Of a DNA stretch of 64,000 bases, positions 49,960 to 58,951 are shown in pieces (within the stretch, counting starts at the first letter, position 1; every line of letters begins with the position of its first letter). The notes beneath the pieces are model-generated. The model was not told the origin of the DNA, did no database searches, and was given only the letters and a program-made list of their open reading frames with translations. The stretch is from Candidatus Bathyarchaeota archaeon. GTDB taxonomy: Archaea; Thermoproteota; Bathyarchaeia; Bathyarchaeales; Bathycorpusculaceae. Where the stretch lies: contig JAOZHX010000017.1 of the NCBI GenBank assembly GCA_026014665.1, positions 310,001 through 374,000 on the forward strand, in the 5' to 3' direction. The translations under genes and the position numbers were made by a program.

Positions 49960-51045
49960 TTAACAGTTGAGTTTAGCTTTTAAAACGTTTTCCGAGACTT
50001 CTTTCGCCGGACATATGGCTGAGCCTTCAGGCAAGCAAACGTTATCTTTTATTCTTGCTTGATCGCCTACTATGCAACCTGGGTCAAGTTTTACGTTTTT
50101 CCCTATTTTTGCGCCCTCACCGATGATTACCCCGTTTAACACCGCACCATCGGCGATTTCAGCCTCGGCAAAAAGCACGGAGTTGCTTATCCTGACGTTT
50201 GACCCGATTTTGGCGTTTTTGCCAACGACAGCATAGGGTCCGATGACCGACTTTTCGCCTACCGTTACGCCTTGGTCTAAAGCGATAGGTTGTTTAACCG
50301 CAAACCCTTCTGGGCTGATTTGGTTTTTCATTGCCAGCGAATCAAGTATCACTTTATTTGCCTCCAAATACTCCTGCGGTTTCCCAATATCCATCCACAA
50401 CCCATTCATGCAAAAACCCATAAGTTTGCCTTCGTCAGCAAGTTTTGGGAAAACCTCCCGCTCAATTGAAACCGCCCGTCCCGCTGGGATGTATTCGAAA
50501 ATCTTTGGGCTCAAAACGTAAGCTCCAGCGTTGATTAAGTTGCTGGGCGCTTGCCCTTTGGCTGGTTTTTCTATGAAGCGTTTAATGCTATTGCCGTTGA
50601 CCAATTCAGCGACACCGAAGCTGCAGGGGTCATCGACGCTGCACAAGGTTATAGTTGCTAAAGCCTTTGTTTTTCTATGTGTTTCTAGAAGTGCTTGGTA
50701 GTTTATGTCTGCAAATATGTCGCCGTTTAGAACTATGAAAGGCTCATTGTACCCAAGGAGTTTTTCCGCCTTTTTTATAGGCCCCGCTGTGCCCAGCGGC
50801 TTTTTTGGTGGATCGATGGAGAATTTGACTTTTAAACCATATCTTGGTGGCTTTTGCTGCCTGATGTAGAACTGGGTTAATGCGTTAACTGCAAGTATGG
50901 CTTCGTCGACGCCGTTTTTGGCTAATCGCTCAAAAATCCACTGTAACAACGGCTTGTTGACTATGGGGAAGAGGGTTTTGGGTCTGGCACAACTTAGCGG
51001 TCGCAGCCTAGTTGCATAGCCGCCTGCTAAAATCAACGCTTTCAC
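49960..51045 (-). CDS. Sugar-phosphate nucleotidyltransferase with left-handed beta-helix
   Basis: The 361-residue protein has an N-terminal GT-A-like pyrophosphorylase domain: LAGGYATRLRPLS at about 6-18, RPKTLFPIVNKP, FIVLNGDIF (metal Asp) and FIEKP. The C-terminal half (about 245-345) has hexapeptide repeats of the left-handed beta-helix (VIGPYAVVGKNAKIGSNV). It makes an NDP-sugar such as GDP-mannose, UDP-GlcNAc or dTDP/UDP-glucose. GTG 51045 is the start, with AAGGTG 5-6 bases upstream. It lies between guaA and glmM in one operon. Confidence 0.88.
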   Translation of the reverse strand: MKALILAGGYATRLRPLSCARPKTLFPIVNKPLLQWIFERLAKNGVDEAILAVNALTQFYIRQQKPPRYGLKVKFSIDPPKKPLGTAGPIKKAEKLLGYNEPFIVLNGDIFADINYQALLETHRKTKALATITLCSVDDPCSFGVAELVNGNSIKRFIEKPAKGQAPSNLINAGAYVLSPKIFEYIPAGRAVSIEREVFPKLADEGKLMGFCMNGLWMDIGKPQEYLEANKVILDSLAMKNQISPEGFAVKQPIALDQGVTVGEKSVIGPYAVVGKNAKIGSNVRISNSVLFAEAEIADGAVLNGVIIGEGAKIGKNVKLDPGCIVGDQARIKDNVCLPEGSAICPAKEVSENVLKAKLNC

Positions 51046-51107
51046 TGTGTCACCTTAATTATGCTTTACAGTATTAGCGTTTTTTTATATAAACCGTTAT
51101 GAATTTC

Positions 51108-52658
51108 TTACTCCCACTCTATCGTTGCAGGGGGCTTATGGGTAACGTCGTAAACCACACGGGTTACCTGCGGAATCTCGTTTGTGATGCGCGTTGAGAT
51201 CTTTTCAAGCACGGAGTAAGGAATCTTAGCGAAACTCGCCGTCATGGCTTCACGGCTTTCCATGCACCTTATCGCAACAACATAACCATACGCGCGTGCG
51301 TCGCCTTTGACACCGGTTGCTTTGGTGTCTGTCACCACCGAGAAGTATTGCCAGAGGTTCTCTGAACAGCCACTTTTCTCAATCTCTTCACGAACAATTC
51401 TATCAGATTTCTTTGCGATGGCGACTTTTTCCTCGCTCAACTCACCGATTATCCGAACCGCCAAACCTGGACCAGGGAACGGTTGACGATTAACGATTTC
51501 TTTAGGTAAATCCAGCATGCGGGCGACTTTGCGGACTTCGTCTTTATAGAGGTCTCGGAGAGGCTCGAGGATTTTTTTGAACTTGATTTTTTCGGGTAAA
51601 CCTGCTACGTTGTGATGGCTTTTTATTTTGTCGCTGTTTTTTCGAAAGCCTGATTCGATGCGGTCAGGGTATATGGTGCCTTGAATGAGGTATTGGGCAC
51701 CTGATTCATTTGCGATTTCTTCGAAAACACGGATGAATTCTTCACCCATGATTTTACGTTTTGTTTCAGGCTCTGTGATGCCTCGTAATCTAGCCATAAA
51801 ACGCTCCTGCGCATTCGCTACGACGAAATTTATAGGAAATTTTTGGAACGCTTCGCGAATTGATTCCGGTTCGCCCTCCCGCATGAATCCATGATCAACA
51901 AACACCGCAGTGAGTTTATCGCCTATTGCTTTGGCAGCCAAAGCGGTTGCGACGCTGGAATCTATGCCTCCGCTTAAGCCGATGATGGCTCGACTTCCAC
52001 CTGTTTCGACTTGGAGTTCTTTGACCATTTTGCCGATGAGGTCTTCCATTTGCCAGTTGGCTTGGCACTTGCAGACTTGAAATATGAAGTTCTGCAGCAT
52101 CCGTGTGCCCTTCTCCGTATGAATGACTTCGGGGTGCCATTGTAAGCCATAAATGGGCTTTGACTTGTGGCGAAACGCTGCAACAGGACAGTTATCTGTG
52201 TGCGCTAAGGGCTCAAATTCTGGAGGGGCAACGGGCACGGTGTCTCCGTGGCTCATCCAAACCTGCTCATGCTCGCTTAGCCCTTCCAGGACGCCGACGG
52301 GTTTGTCGATGGTGACTTGGGCGATGCCGTATTCTTTGCACGTTGCAGGCTCAACTCTGCCATTAGTTATTTGCGCAAGCAGTTGATGCCCATAGCATAA
52401 GCCAAGAATCGGCAGGTTCACTTCCAAGATGCGAGGGTGCAGTTTGGGTGCGTTGGGTTCGTAGACGCTTGAAGGTCCGCCTGAAAGAATTAAGCCTTTA
52501 ACATTAAATTTCTCGTTTAAAGCCACCACTTCCTCGGGCGAGATGTCATGGGGAACGATTTCCGAGTAGACGCCGTGCTCCCTGATTCTTCGTCCGATTA
52601 AATGGCAGTATTGTCCGCCGAAATCCAACACCAATATAGTGTCATATTTGGTTTGCAT
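51108..52658 (-). CDS. guaA: GMP synthase (glutamine-hydrolysing), single chain
   Basis: The protein has about 516 residues. The N-terminal class I amidotransferase has LVLDFGGQYCHLIGRRI, nucleophile Cys in GLCYGHQ (about residue 88) and WHPEVIH (catalytic His-Glu). The PP-loop is LSGGIDSSV at about 225-233, and the C-terminal dimerisation domain ends in PPATIEWE. It converts XMP to GMP. Many archaea split this enzyme in two genes; here it is fused. ATG 52658 is preferred over GTG 52670. GMP synthesis ahead of a sugar-nucleotide operon would suit GDP-sugar production. Confidence 0.94.
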   Translation of the reverse strand: MQTKYDTILVLDFGGQYCHLIGRRIREHGVYSEIVPHDISPEEVVALNEKFNVKGLILSGGPSSVYEPNAPKLHPRILEVNLPILGLCYGHQLLAQITNGRVEPATCKEYGIAQVTIDKPVGVLEGLSEHEQVWMSHGDTVPVAPPEFEPLAHTDNCPVAAFRHKSKPIYGLQWHPEVIHTEKGTRMLQNFIFQVCKCQANWQMEDLIGKMVKELQVETGGSRAIIGLSGGIDSSVATALAAKAIGDKLTAVFVDHGFMREGEPESIREAFQKFPINFVVANAQERFMARLRGITEPETKRKIMGEEFIRVFEEIANESGAQYLIQGTIYPDRIESGFRKNSDKIKSHHNVAGLPEKIKFKKILEPLRDLYKDEVRKVARMLDLPKEIVNRQPFPGPGLAVRIIGELSEEKVAIAKKSDRIVREEIEKSGCSENLWQYFSVVTDTKATGVKGDARAYGYVVAIRCMESREAMTASFAKIPYSVLEKISTRITNEIPQVTRVVYDVTHKPPATIEWE

Positions 52659-52782
52659 ATGGTGGCTCACGACTATTGGGGGTTAGGCTCTAATTTAACA
52701 TTGCTGTATAGTTTCTGCCAAAGCTAAATGATTTTCCAAGGTTTACTGCTGGTTTGCATTCATTATTTGAGTAAAAAAACTA

Positions 52783-52792
52783 AACTTTTATT
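52783..52792 (+). promoter_or_regulatory. TATA box of the Lrp-family gene
   Basis: AACTTTTATTAA lies at 52783-52794. It places transcription start near 52815, downstream of an in-frame ATG at 52800, which supports the later start at 52869. Confidence 0.45.
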
Positions 52793-52868
52793 AACTTAAA
52801 TGTCTGATTATCAAAAGTATGTCCCAAAAAATGGGACTAAACTGAAAGAACGTGCAGGAAGTATAATC

Positions 52869-53312
52869 ATGGAATTGAATGAAACTGACGTTAAGATCCT
52901 AAAGGGTCTTCTCGAAGATGCAAGGTTCTCTAGCCGACAAATCGCCAAAAACGTGGGCGTATCCGTGGGCACCGTCTTATCTAGAATAAAAAAGATGGAA
53001 GACGAAGGACTCATCAAAGGCTACTCCGCCATTTTAGACCACGAAAAACTCGGCTACCAACTCACAGTTCTAACCGAAATCACTGTTTCCAAAGGAAGGC
53101 TTGTTGAAACCGAGAATGAGATAGCTAAAATCCCAAACGTATGCGGCGTCTACGATGTCACAGGCTTAACAGATGCCATCATCGTAGCGAAATTCAAAAG
53201 CCGTGAAGATTTAGGCGCTTTCACCAAAAAACTCCTCGCCCTTCCTTACATAGAACGCACAAACACACACGTCGTGCTGACTACCGTAAAAGAAAATTTC
53301 CGTCTACTCTAA
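52869..53312 (+). CDS. Lrp/AsnC-family transcription regulator
   Basis: The 147-residue product has an N-terminal winged helix (LNETDVKILKGLLEDARFS, then SVGTVLSRIKKMEDEGLIKGY) and a C-terminal RAM/ACT-like domain with VCGVYDVTGLTDAIIVAKF. The ATG at 52869 has AGGAAG upstream and starts at the usual family position; an ATG 23 codons earlier lies upstream of the predicted transcription start. Effectors are usually amino acids. The next gene downstream is a flippase-like protein after 137 bases. Confidence 0.9.
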   Translation: MELNETDVKILKGLLEDARFSSRQIAKNVGVSVGTVLSRIKKMEDEGLIKGYSAILDHEKLGYQLTVLTEITVSKGRLVETENEIAKIPNVCGVYDVTGLTDAIIVAKFKSREDLGAFTKKLLALPYIERTNTHVVLTTVKENFRLL

Positions 53313-53449
53313 CCTTTTTCTTGCTAGACTACAAAATTATTTGAGCTCTAAGATTCAGGTTCAATCTGATTATGTAGCAAGAGCTTGAAATTGTTAATTT
53401 AACCTGTTGTTGGCGCTGTACAGTCACTTAGGTTTAAGAAGCGCTTAGA

Positions 53450-54595
53450 ATGGATGTATGTAAGCGGTTGGGTTGTATACGAGCGATAGGTTGGAAACTT
53501 AGGGTGCGTTTGCCTAAGGCGGTCAGCAAGCACAAGTCTACCATATTGATGCTTCTTGGTTTAGTAGCCTTCATTATGTATTTGGCGTTCTTTGTGGGCT
53601 TAGATTCGTTATTTCAGCTCATTAGCCAACTAAACTTTGAGCAGTACTCTCTGTATTATTCTATAGCGATAGCCGCGTTGCTCTTGAGTATCGTGTTTGA
53701 CTCTTTAATATGGCACAGCTTGCTTCAAGGATTGAAAGTAAAGTTGAGTCTCAAAAAAGTGGTTGTGTACAATTGGATCGGCAACTTCGTTGAGATGGTT
53801 GTTCCCTGCGAGACTGTCTGTGGAGAAGTCACTCGAATCTACCTCGCCAAAAAGGAAACCAAACAGAATGTAGGAGCAACTGCGGCGCCCATTATCACCT
53901 CAAGAATTCTAAGTACGTTTGTTTATACTGGGGGGTTGCTCATTGGTTCTCTTGTACTCTTATCAAGTCGGCAGATGCCCCCTTATTTGGTTGGAACATT
54001 GTTGCTTGTTGCTGCTGGCTCACTGGGATTGATTGGCATCGTGTTATTTTTGGCGCTTAAAGAAAGCGCGGCTGAAAAATTAGTCAAAGTTGCTATGATT
54101 ATAATTCGGGTTATTTCGAAGGACAAGGTCAAACAGGAAAAGCAGCAGGAAAGCCTGCGGTTATCCCTTTATTCTTTCGGTGAAGCTTTCAGAACTTACA
54201 AGAGGACTCCTCGGTTGCTGATTAAACCGTTCATTTATGCAATCGTGGCCTGGCTTTTCACTTTGCTGGTTTACCTTATGGTTTTCTACTCTCTTAACTT
54301 CACAGCGATCTCACTGGTTGATCTAGCATTGGTGTACTGTGTCTCTTCAACCGTTGAAACAATCACTGCAGGTTTCCCAGTCGGAGCGGTCGAAATTACG
54401 ATGATAACCTTCTATACGGTGCTGGGGGTACCCATACTCATAGCTAGTGCAGCCACAACCTTGACGAGGTTGTTGACGTTCTGGTTCCAAATAATCGCAG
54501 GCTACCCGATATTCCATTTAACGGGGCTAAAGCAACTGCTCAAAGGTGGTTTCTCTCAGACGCTTCTAGAAACAACGGCTACTAAATCAAATTAG
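53450..54595 (+). CDS. Lysylphosphatidylglycerol synthase-type (UPF0104) membrane protein, flippase-like
   Basis: The 381-residue integral membrane protein has about eight hydrophobic helices. The conserved family elements are FVEMVVPCETVCGEVTRIYLA at about 125-145 and TAGFPVGAVEITMITFY at about 304-320, where Pro and Glu lie in membrane re-entrant loops. Members include archaeal AglD-like proteins and bacterial MprF flippase domains; they are thought to move polyprenyl- or phospholipid-linked groups. With five glycosyltransferases in the window, lipid-linked sugar transport is a fair inference. It is convergent with the PadR gene. Confidence 0.8.
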   Translation: MDVCKRLGCIRAIGWKLRVRLPKAVSKHKSTILMLLGLVAFIMYLAFFVGLDSLFQLISQLNFEQYSLYYSIAIAALLLSIVFDSLIWHSLLQGLKVKLSLKKVVVYNWIGNFVEMVVPCETVCGEVTRIYLAKKETKQNVGATAAPIITSRILSTFVYTGGLLIGSLVLLSSRQMPPYLVGTLLLVAAGSLGLIGIVLFLALKESAAEKLVKVAMIIIRVISKDKVKQEKQQESLRLSLYSFGEAFRTYKRTPRLLIKPFIYAIVAWLFTLLVYLMVFYSLNFTAISLVDLALVYCVSSTVETITAGFPVGAVEITMITFYTVLGVPILIASAATTLTRLLTFWFQIIAGYPIFHLTGLKQLLKGGFSQTLLETTATKSN

Positions 54596-54607
54596 CAAAT
54601 CTCTACT

Positions 54608-55063
54608 TTACTTCGAACGTTTGCATTCCTTGTATGAGGCGGCGCAGTGCATGCAACAAAAAGCCATCTCTTTGCCGTCGATGACTTCGCGGTAGGCACC
54701 TTCGTAGACTTTGCAGCCGCAGTGAGCGCAGACGTAGAGGCTAGGTTCGATGGCGATTGATACCAGCTCAGCAAAGCGCTTGAACAGTCCCGTGCAGAGT
54801 TCTCGGCCTGCCGCTGTTAGTTCAAAGACTTTCTTCACTTTATCTCCCAAAGGCTGCAAGGTATGTTTGACTAAGCCTTTGTCTTCTAGTTCTTCTAAAA
54901 ATGGATAAACTAGGCTTGGGCTGATTTCTTTTTTTACCCGTTTTTTGAATTGGCTTATTATGCTGTAGCCGTGGGCTGGCCCTTCATAGAGTATGGTTAG
55001 TATGTAGAAGCGTGAGAAATCGCTAATTATATCGTCTATGTTACTTTTTGCTTCTTTTGCCAT
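54608..55063 (-). CDS. PadR-family regulator fused to a TRASH/YHS-like metal-binding domain
   Basis: This protein of about 151 residues has a PadR winged helix (FYILTILYEGPAHGYSII, SPSLVYPFLEELEDKGLVKH, then an ELTAAGREL wing) followed by a C-terminal Cys-rich domain: YVCAHCGCKVYEG and FCCMHCAASY. The latter has the spacing of TRASH/YHS domains that bind copper or other metals. The fusion would make a metal-responsive repressor. ATG 55063 (MAKEAKSN) is preferred over 55084. The divergent neighbour is the FAD dehydrogenase at 55223. Confidence 0.8.
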   Translation of the reverse strand: MAKEAKSNIDDIISDFSRFYILTILYEGPAHGYSIISQFKKRVKKEISPSLVYPFLEELEDKGLVKHTLQPLGDKVKKVFELTAAGRELCTGLFKRFAELVSIAIEPSLYVCAHCGCKVYEGAYREVIDGKEMAFCCMHCAASYKECKRSK

Positions 55064-55169
55064 GTCGCTCGCCAATTTATGCAAGGTTTAAGGTATTAAA
55101 TGTTTTTTAGATATATCTTAAAAATACACATTTAATCTACCTGCTTCTTGCAAGCTTAACTGCACTAAC

Positions 55170-55179
55170 AAATATATGG
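55170..55179 (+). promoter_or_regulatory. TATA box upstream of the FAD dehydrogenase gene
   Basis: CAAATATATGG at about 55169-55179 lies 44 bases before the TTG at 55223. GAGAGGGCAG at 55207-55216 is a possible ribosome-binding site. Confidence 0.45.
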
Positions 55180-55222
55180 CACCTGTGACATGTAATTCTG
55201 GGTTCCGAGAGGGCAGACAACC

Positions 55223-56605
55223 TTGAAATACGACGTAATAATCGTGGGTGCAGGTCCAGCCGGCATATTCTCAGCATTAGAACTAACGGAAAAAACAAAC
55301 CTCAACGTCCTAATATTGGATCGAGGACCAGACATCGACAAACGCAAATGCCCCTCCAGCCGCGGGTTTGAATGCGTCCATTGCGAGCCATGTTCAGTGC
55401 TCTCAGGCTGGGGTGGTGCAGGTGCTTACAGTGATGGCAAACTCACCCTATCCACTGAAGTCGGCGGCTGGCTAAACCAGTACGTATCGACCAAGGAACT
55501 TCAAGAGCTTGTAAAACACGTTGATAACGTTTATTTGAAATTCGGTGCCAGCGAACAGGTATATGGCACTGAGAATGCCGAAGTCGATGAAATTGAACGA
55601 AAAGCTTCCCTTGCAGGGCTCAAACTTATCAAGCAAGAAGTTCGCCACATGGGCACAGACAAATGCCTCGAAACGCTATACCGCATGCGCAGGGAACTCA
55701 ATGGCAAAATAACCTTCCAACCTAAAACCGAAGTCAAAGGGCTCATCGCTGAAAACCAAACCATACAAGGCGTTGAAACAGTAAACGGCGAAAAATTCCT
55801 AGGCAAATATGTCATAATTGCTCCCGGCAGGAGCGGCGCGGAGTGGTTGCAAACGGAAGCCCAGGTCCGAGGACTAAAAACGGTTAACAACCCAGTCGAC
55901 ATCGGTGTCCGTGTTGAGCTTTTGGCTTCAGTTATGGAAAACCTCACAAAAACGCTCTATGAACCCAAACTTGTTTATTACTCACGATTATTCGACGATA
56001 TGGTTCGTACTTTCTGCGTTTCGCCTTATGGTGAAGTTACTACAGAATCCTACGATGGCGTTTTGACTGTTAACGGTGGAAGCCACGCAGAAACCAAGAC
56101 AGCGAACACCAACTTTGCGATCCTCGTCAGCACCTCCTTTACTGAACCCTTCAAAGAGCCGATTGCCTATGGCAAATACATAGCCCGCCTATCTAACCTG
56201 TTGAGCGGTGGCGTTATGGTTCAGCGGTTAGGTGACCTCAACCATGGGCGACGCTCCACGCCTGAACGTATATCACACAGCGTAGTTACGCCTACCCTCA
56301 AAAACGCCACGCCAGGTGACTTAAGCTTCGTCTTGCCTTACCGCTATTTAGCCGACATACGTGAGATGCTCCAAGCGCTAGATAAAATCTCTCCAGGAGT
56401 AGCCTCGCCAGAAACCTTGCTCTATGGTGTAGAAGTCAAATTCTATTCTTCTCACCTGCAACTCAACCATGCTTTGGAAACTAAAATCCAAAACATGTTC
56501 ACCATAGGAGACGGCGCAGGCGTCACTCGCGGCTTAATCCAAGCATCCGCTTCAGGCGTCATCGTCGCAAGGGAAATCCTTAAACGTGAAAAGCTGAATG
56601 CATAA
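55223..56605 (+). CDS. FAD-dependent dehydrogenase, COG2509 type
   Basis: The 460-residue product has the dinucleotide-binding VIIVGAGPAGIFSALEL at about 5-21, a Cys-rich block KCPSSRGFECVHC and EPCSVLSGWGGAGAYSDGKL (about 47-75), and the C-terminal FAD motif MFTIGDGAGVTRGL at about 429-442. The Cys block followed by GxGGAGxxSDGKL marks the uncharacterised FAD-dependent dehydrogenase family (COG2509). Its substrate is not known. The start is a TTG at 55223. The zinc-ribbon gene starts 5 bases after its stop, linking it to the SPFH operon. Confidence 0.84.
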   Translation: MKYDVIIVGAGPAGIFSALELTEKTNLNVLILDRGPDIDKRKCPSSRGFECVHCEPCSVLSGWGGAGAYSDGKLTLSTEVGGWLNQYVSTKELQELVKHVDNVYLKFGASEQVYGTENAEVDEIERKASLAGLKLIKQEVRHMGTDKCLETLYRMRRELNGKITFQPKTEVKGLIAENQTIQGVETVNGEKFLGKYVIIAPGRSGAEWLQTEAQVRGLKTVNNPVDIGVRVELLASVMENLTKTLYEPKLVYYSRLFDDMVRTFCVSPYGEVTTESYDGVLTVNGGSHAETKTANTNFAILVSTSFTEPFKEPIAYGKYIARLSNLLSGGVMVQRLGDLNHGRRSTPERISHSVVTPTLKNATPGDLSFVLPYRYLADIREMLQALDKISPGVASPETLLYGVEVKFYSSHLQLNHALETKIQNMFTIGDGAGVTRGLIQASASGVIVAREILKREKLNA

Positions 56606-56610
56606 CTAAC

Positions 56611-57354
56611 ATGGCTGTAGCACAAAGTATCAGATGTTCGCATTGCGGCGCCCCAGTGGAGTTTAAGCCGGGGGAAATCATAGCTACCTGCAAATATTGC
56701 GGTTTCACAACTGTTATCCAAACAGGTGAAGCCTTCACCTTTGAGCATTCATTGCTTTTAAACAGTTACAGTCCAGAGCAAATGGAGAACCTTGTGAAAG
56801 ATTGGATGCGTTCAGGCTTCATGAAACCGCCCGATTTAGCCAAAAAATCGAAAATCACTGAAAAAAACCTTGTTTACTTGCCGTTCTGGGTGGTCAACGT
56901 TGAGGCTTCAACCACGTACAAAGGAATTTTTGAGCGAATTGCGCCTCCTATCGTTAAGGAAGGGGAGATTAAGAAAGAGTACAACTGGTTGGTTTTGGCT
57001 CGGCAAGCCGCAGGCTTTCCAACCAGGGCATATGATGTGCCGTTAGCAGGCAAGATACCGTATGATTTTAGAAGAATCGAAGGGTTTGCAAAGCTGCTTA
57101 ACAGCGAGATGGAACGCACCCAAGCAATCGAGATAGCTAAACAGCAGATTGATGCCCATCACCGTTTTCTGCTCCAGCAAGATATCGATAAAGTTGTTGA
57201 AGCAACAACGACTGTGAACATCAAGCAGATGGTGTATTTGCATGCACCAGTTTGGTTCATAAAATATGAGTATAAAGGCAACAGCTACCAAATCATTGTG
57301 GACGGCGCCGTAGGCATGGTTTTAAAGGGCGACATACCTGCCTTCAAGTTCTAA
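56611..57354 (+). CDS. Zinc-ribbon protein of unknown function
   Basis: The 247-residue protein has an N-terminal zinc ribbon (IRCSHCGAPVEF and ATCKYCGFTT, about 7-31). A mixed alpha/beta domain follows with a YLPFWVVNVEASTTYKGIF segment (about 91-109) and a similar second half (YLHAPVWFIKYEYKG, about 211-225), suggesting an internal duplication. No transmembrane helix is present. It is followed after about 70 bases by the coiled-coil/SPFH/membrane genes and may belong to that module. It somewhat recalls zinc-ribbon proteins encoded next to YdjI-type SPFH proteins in bacteria. Confidence 0.68.
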   Translation: MAVAQSIRCSHCGAPVEFKPGEIIATCKYCGFTTVIQTGEAFTFEHSLLLNSYSPEQMENLVKDWMRSGFMKPPDLAKKSKITEKNLVYLPFWVVNVEASTTYKGIFERIAPPIVKEGEIKKEYNWLVLARQAAGFPTRAYDVPLAGKIPYDFRRIEGFAKLLNSEMERTQAIEIAKQQIDAHHRFLLQQDIDKVVEATTTVNIKQMVYLHAPVWFIKYEYKGNSYQIIVDGAVGMVLKGDIPAFKF

Positions 57355-57365
57355 TTCGATTTAAC

Positions 57366-57378
57366 AAACTTTAAAAGC
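57366..57378 (+). promoter_or_regulatory. TATA box of the coiled-coil/SPFH operon
   Basis: AAACTTTAAAAGC (57366-57378) lies 46 bases before the ATG at 57424, which has AGGGGAAATGAG as ribosome-binding region. It suggests independent transcription of the 57424-59293 genes. Confidence 0.48.
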
Positions 57379-57423
57379 AACCGTTTTTTTATAACGGAAT
57401 GCTAAATTTAGGGGAAATGAGAA

Positions 57424-57963
57424 ATGAGCGAAAATAAAGATGTTTATGCCCAAGCGAAAAGTCAAATGAGGCTTTCCGAGCGTATTGCAGCAGCGCTCCC
57501 AGGTTTCCGTGGATACAAGGAAAAGGAGCTTAGACGTGAATCAGACAAATTAATTAGGAATCATCTCTACCTCAAGCTATCTAAAGATAAAGACAACGTT
57601 AGAACGATTGCACAGAAAATAGCAGACAAACGCTACTTAGATATTCTGCCAGATGTTGACCGATTGAATGCGAAAATGGATCGCATAGCCCAAAAAGTTA
57701 ACCATGCATCCTATGGATACTCCGGTTTCTATGATGTGGTTAAGATTAAAGAGGAAAGTCTAGACCGCATGATAGCTTACGATAATCAATTGCTTGACAC
57801 TGTCAGCGCTCTAACCTCTGAAATCGATGCGCTCAAAGCGCAACTGTTAGGCGGGGATTATTCGAACTTGAAGAGTAAGATTCAAGGTGTTGCAGACAAG
57901 ATTGAAATGTTTGAGGACGCCTTTGATAAGCGAGCAGAAGTAATCATGGGAGTGACTGCATAA
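57424..57963 (+). CDS. Alpha-helical coiled-coil protein, 179 aa
   Basis: The protein is almost entirely helical and charged, with basic N-terminal helices (LRRESDKLIRNHLYLKLSKD) and acidic, Leu/Ile-spaced helices at about 125-175 (LLDTVSALTSEIDALKAQLL). It lacks a signal peptide or membrane helix. No Pfam family is recognised; the size and layout recall small PspA/LiaH-like partners of membrane-stress modules, but sequence similarity cannot be judged by eye. Its TAA overlaps the ATG of the SPFH gene, so the two products are made together. Confidence 0.68.
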   Translation: MSENKDVYAQAKSQMRLSERIAAALPGFRGYKEKELRRESDKLIRNHLYLKLSKDKDNVRTIAQKIADKRYLDILPDVDRLNAKMDRIAQKVNHASYGYSGFYDVVKIKEESLDRMIAYDNQLLDTVSALTSEIDALKAQLLGGDYSNLKSKIQGVADKIEMFEDAFDKRAEVIMGVTA

Positions 57964-58940
57964 TGCCACAAGTTATTGAATGGACAAACGTGGGAGCAGA
58001 AGACATAGTCTGGCGATACCCCAACGAAGACATAACATGGGGAGCCCAACTAATCGTACACGAATACGAGATGGCAGTGTTCTTCCGAGACGGCAAAGCC
58101 TATGACGTGTTCGGTGCAGGGCGACACACGTTAACCACGCTTAATCTACCCCTAATCACTGGCTTGCTGACGAGGCTCGTGGGGTTTGGCGGCAACAAAC
58201 CATTCAAGGCAACAGTGCTTTTCATCAGCACCAAAGTCTTCGCTGGCAAATGGGGTACAAGAGCGCAGACCACTGAGCTTGCTCCTCTGCAAGTATATGG
58301 GCAATTCTGGTTCAAAGTCGGCGATGCTTCGCTTTTCGTTAACGAAGTTGTGGGCGGACAAAAAGCCTACACTACCCAAAGCGTCAACGATTTCCTCCGC
58401 GGCTTCCTTAACGAAAAAATAATCGACGAGCTCAGCCACTACGACCTTGTCACCGTGTTCACACGCCTAGACGAAACCAGCGTCATCGTTAAAAACTCAC
58501 TCATAGACTACTTCAAACGCGTCGGCATCGAACTAACCGACTTGCGCTTCGAAGGCATAGACACCACACCTGAATACCGTGAACGCCTCTTCTGGCTCAA
58601 GACAGGACAAACCGCACCAGGAGACGTGCTTCGCATGGAAACCGTAAAAAGCGCAGCAGCGTCGCTTGGCCAAGGTGGCGGAGCAGGAGCGCTGGGAGCA
58701 GGCATGGTGCTTATCCCACAGATCATGACTCCCACTGGACAACAGCAAGCAGCACCCGTTGCGGCATTGGTCATCTGTCCCAAATGCGGTGAGAAAGTTC
58801 CGGCAACAAGCAAGTTTTGCCCCAACTGCGGAACACAACTGACCCCTCCGTCAGCTGAAACGATGAAGTGCCCTAACTGCGGGAAATCCATCCCAGCTAG
58901 CAGCAAATTCTGCCCTGAATGCGGATATAAATTCGGCTAA
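57963..58940 (+). CDS. SPFH/stomatin-like protein with two C-terminal zinc ribbons (YdjI type)
   Basis: The 325-residue protein begins VIEWTNVGAEDIVWRYP, has an SPFH (band 7) domain at about 30-215 (AVFFRDGKAYDVFGAGRHTL; GQFWFKVGDASLFV; a YFKRVGIELTDLRFEGI segment), an Ala/Gly linker, and two zinc ribbons at about 272-291 and 300-322, each C-P-x-C-G...F-C-P-x-C-G. This matches the COG4260/YdjI family found in bacteria and archaea near coiled-coil and zinc-ribbon membrane-stress proteins. It lacks the N-terminal membrane helix of classic stomatins, so membrane attachment may depend on the small membrane protein encoded next (8 bases downstream). Confidence 0.84.
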   Translation: MPQVIEWTNVGAEDIVWRYPNEDITWGAQLIVHEYEMAVFFRDGKAYDVFGAGRHTLTTLNLPLITGLLTRLVGFGGNKPFKATVLFISTKVFAGKWGTRAQTTELAPLQVYGQFWFKVGDASLFVNEVVGGQKAYTTQSVNDFLRGFLNEKIIDELSHYDLVTVFTRLDETSVIVKNSLIDYFKRVGIELTDLRFEGIDTTPEYRERLFWLKTGQTAPGDVLRMETVKSAAASLGQGGGAGALGAGMVLIPQIMTPTGQQQAAPVAALVICPKCGEKVPATSKFCPNCGTQLTPPSAETMKCPNCGKSIPASSKFCPECGYKFG

Positions 58941-58951
58941 GAGGCACCGTG

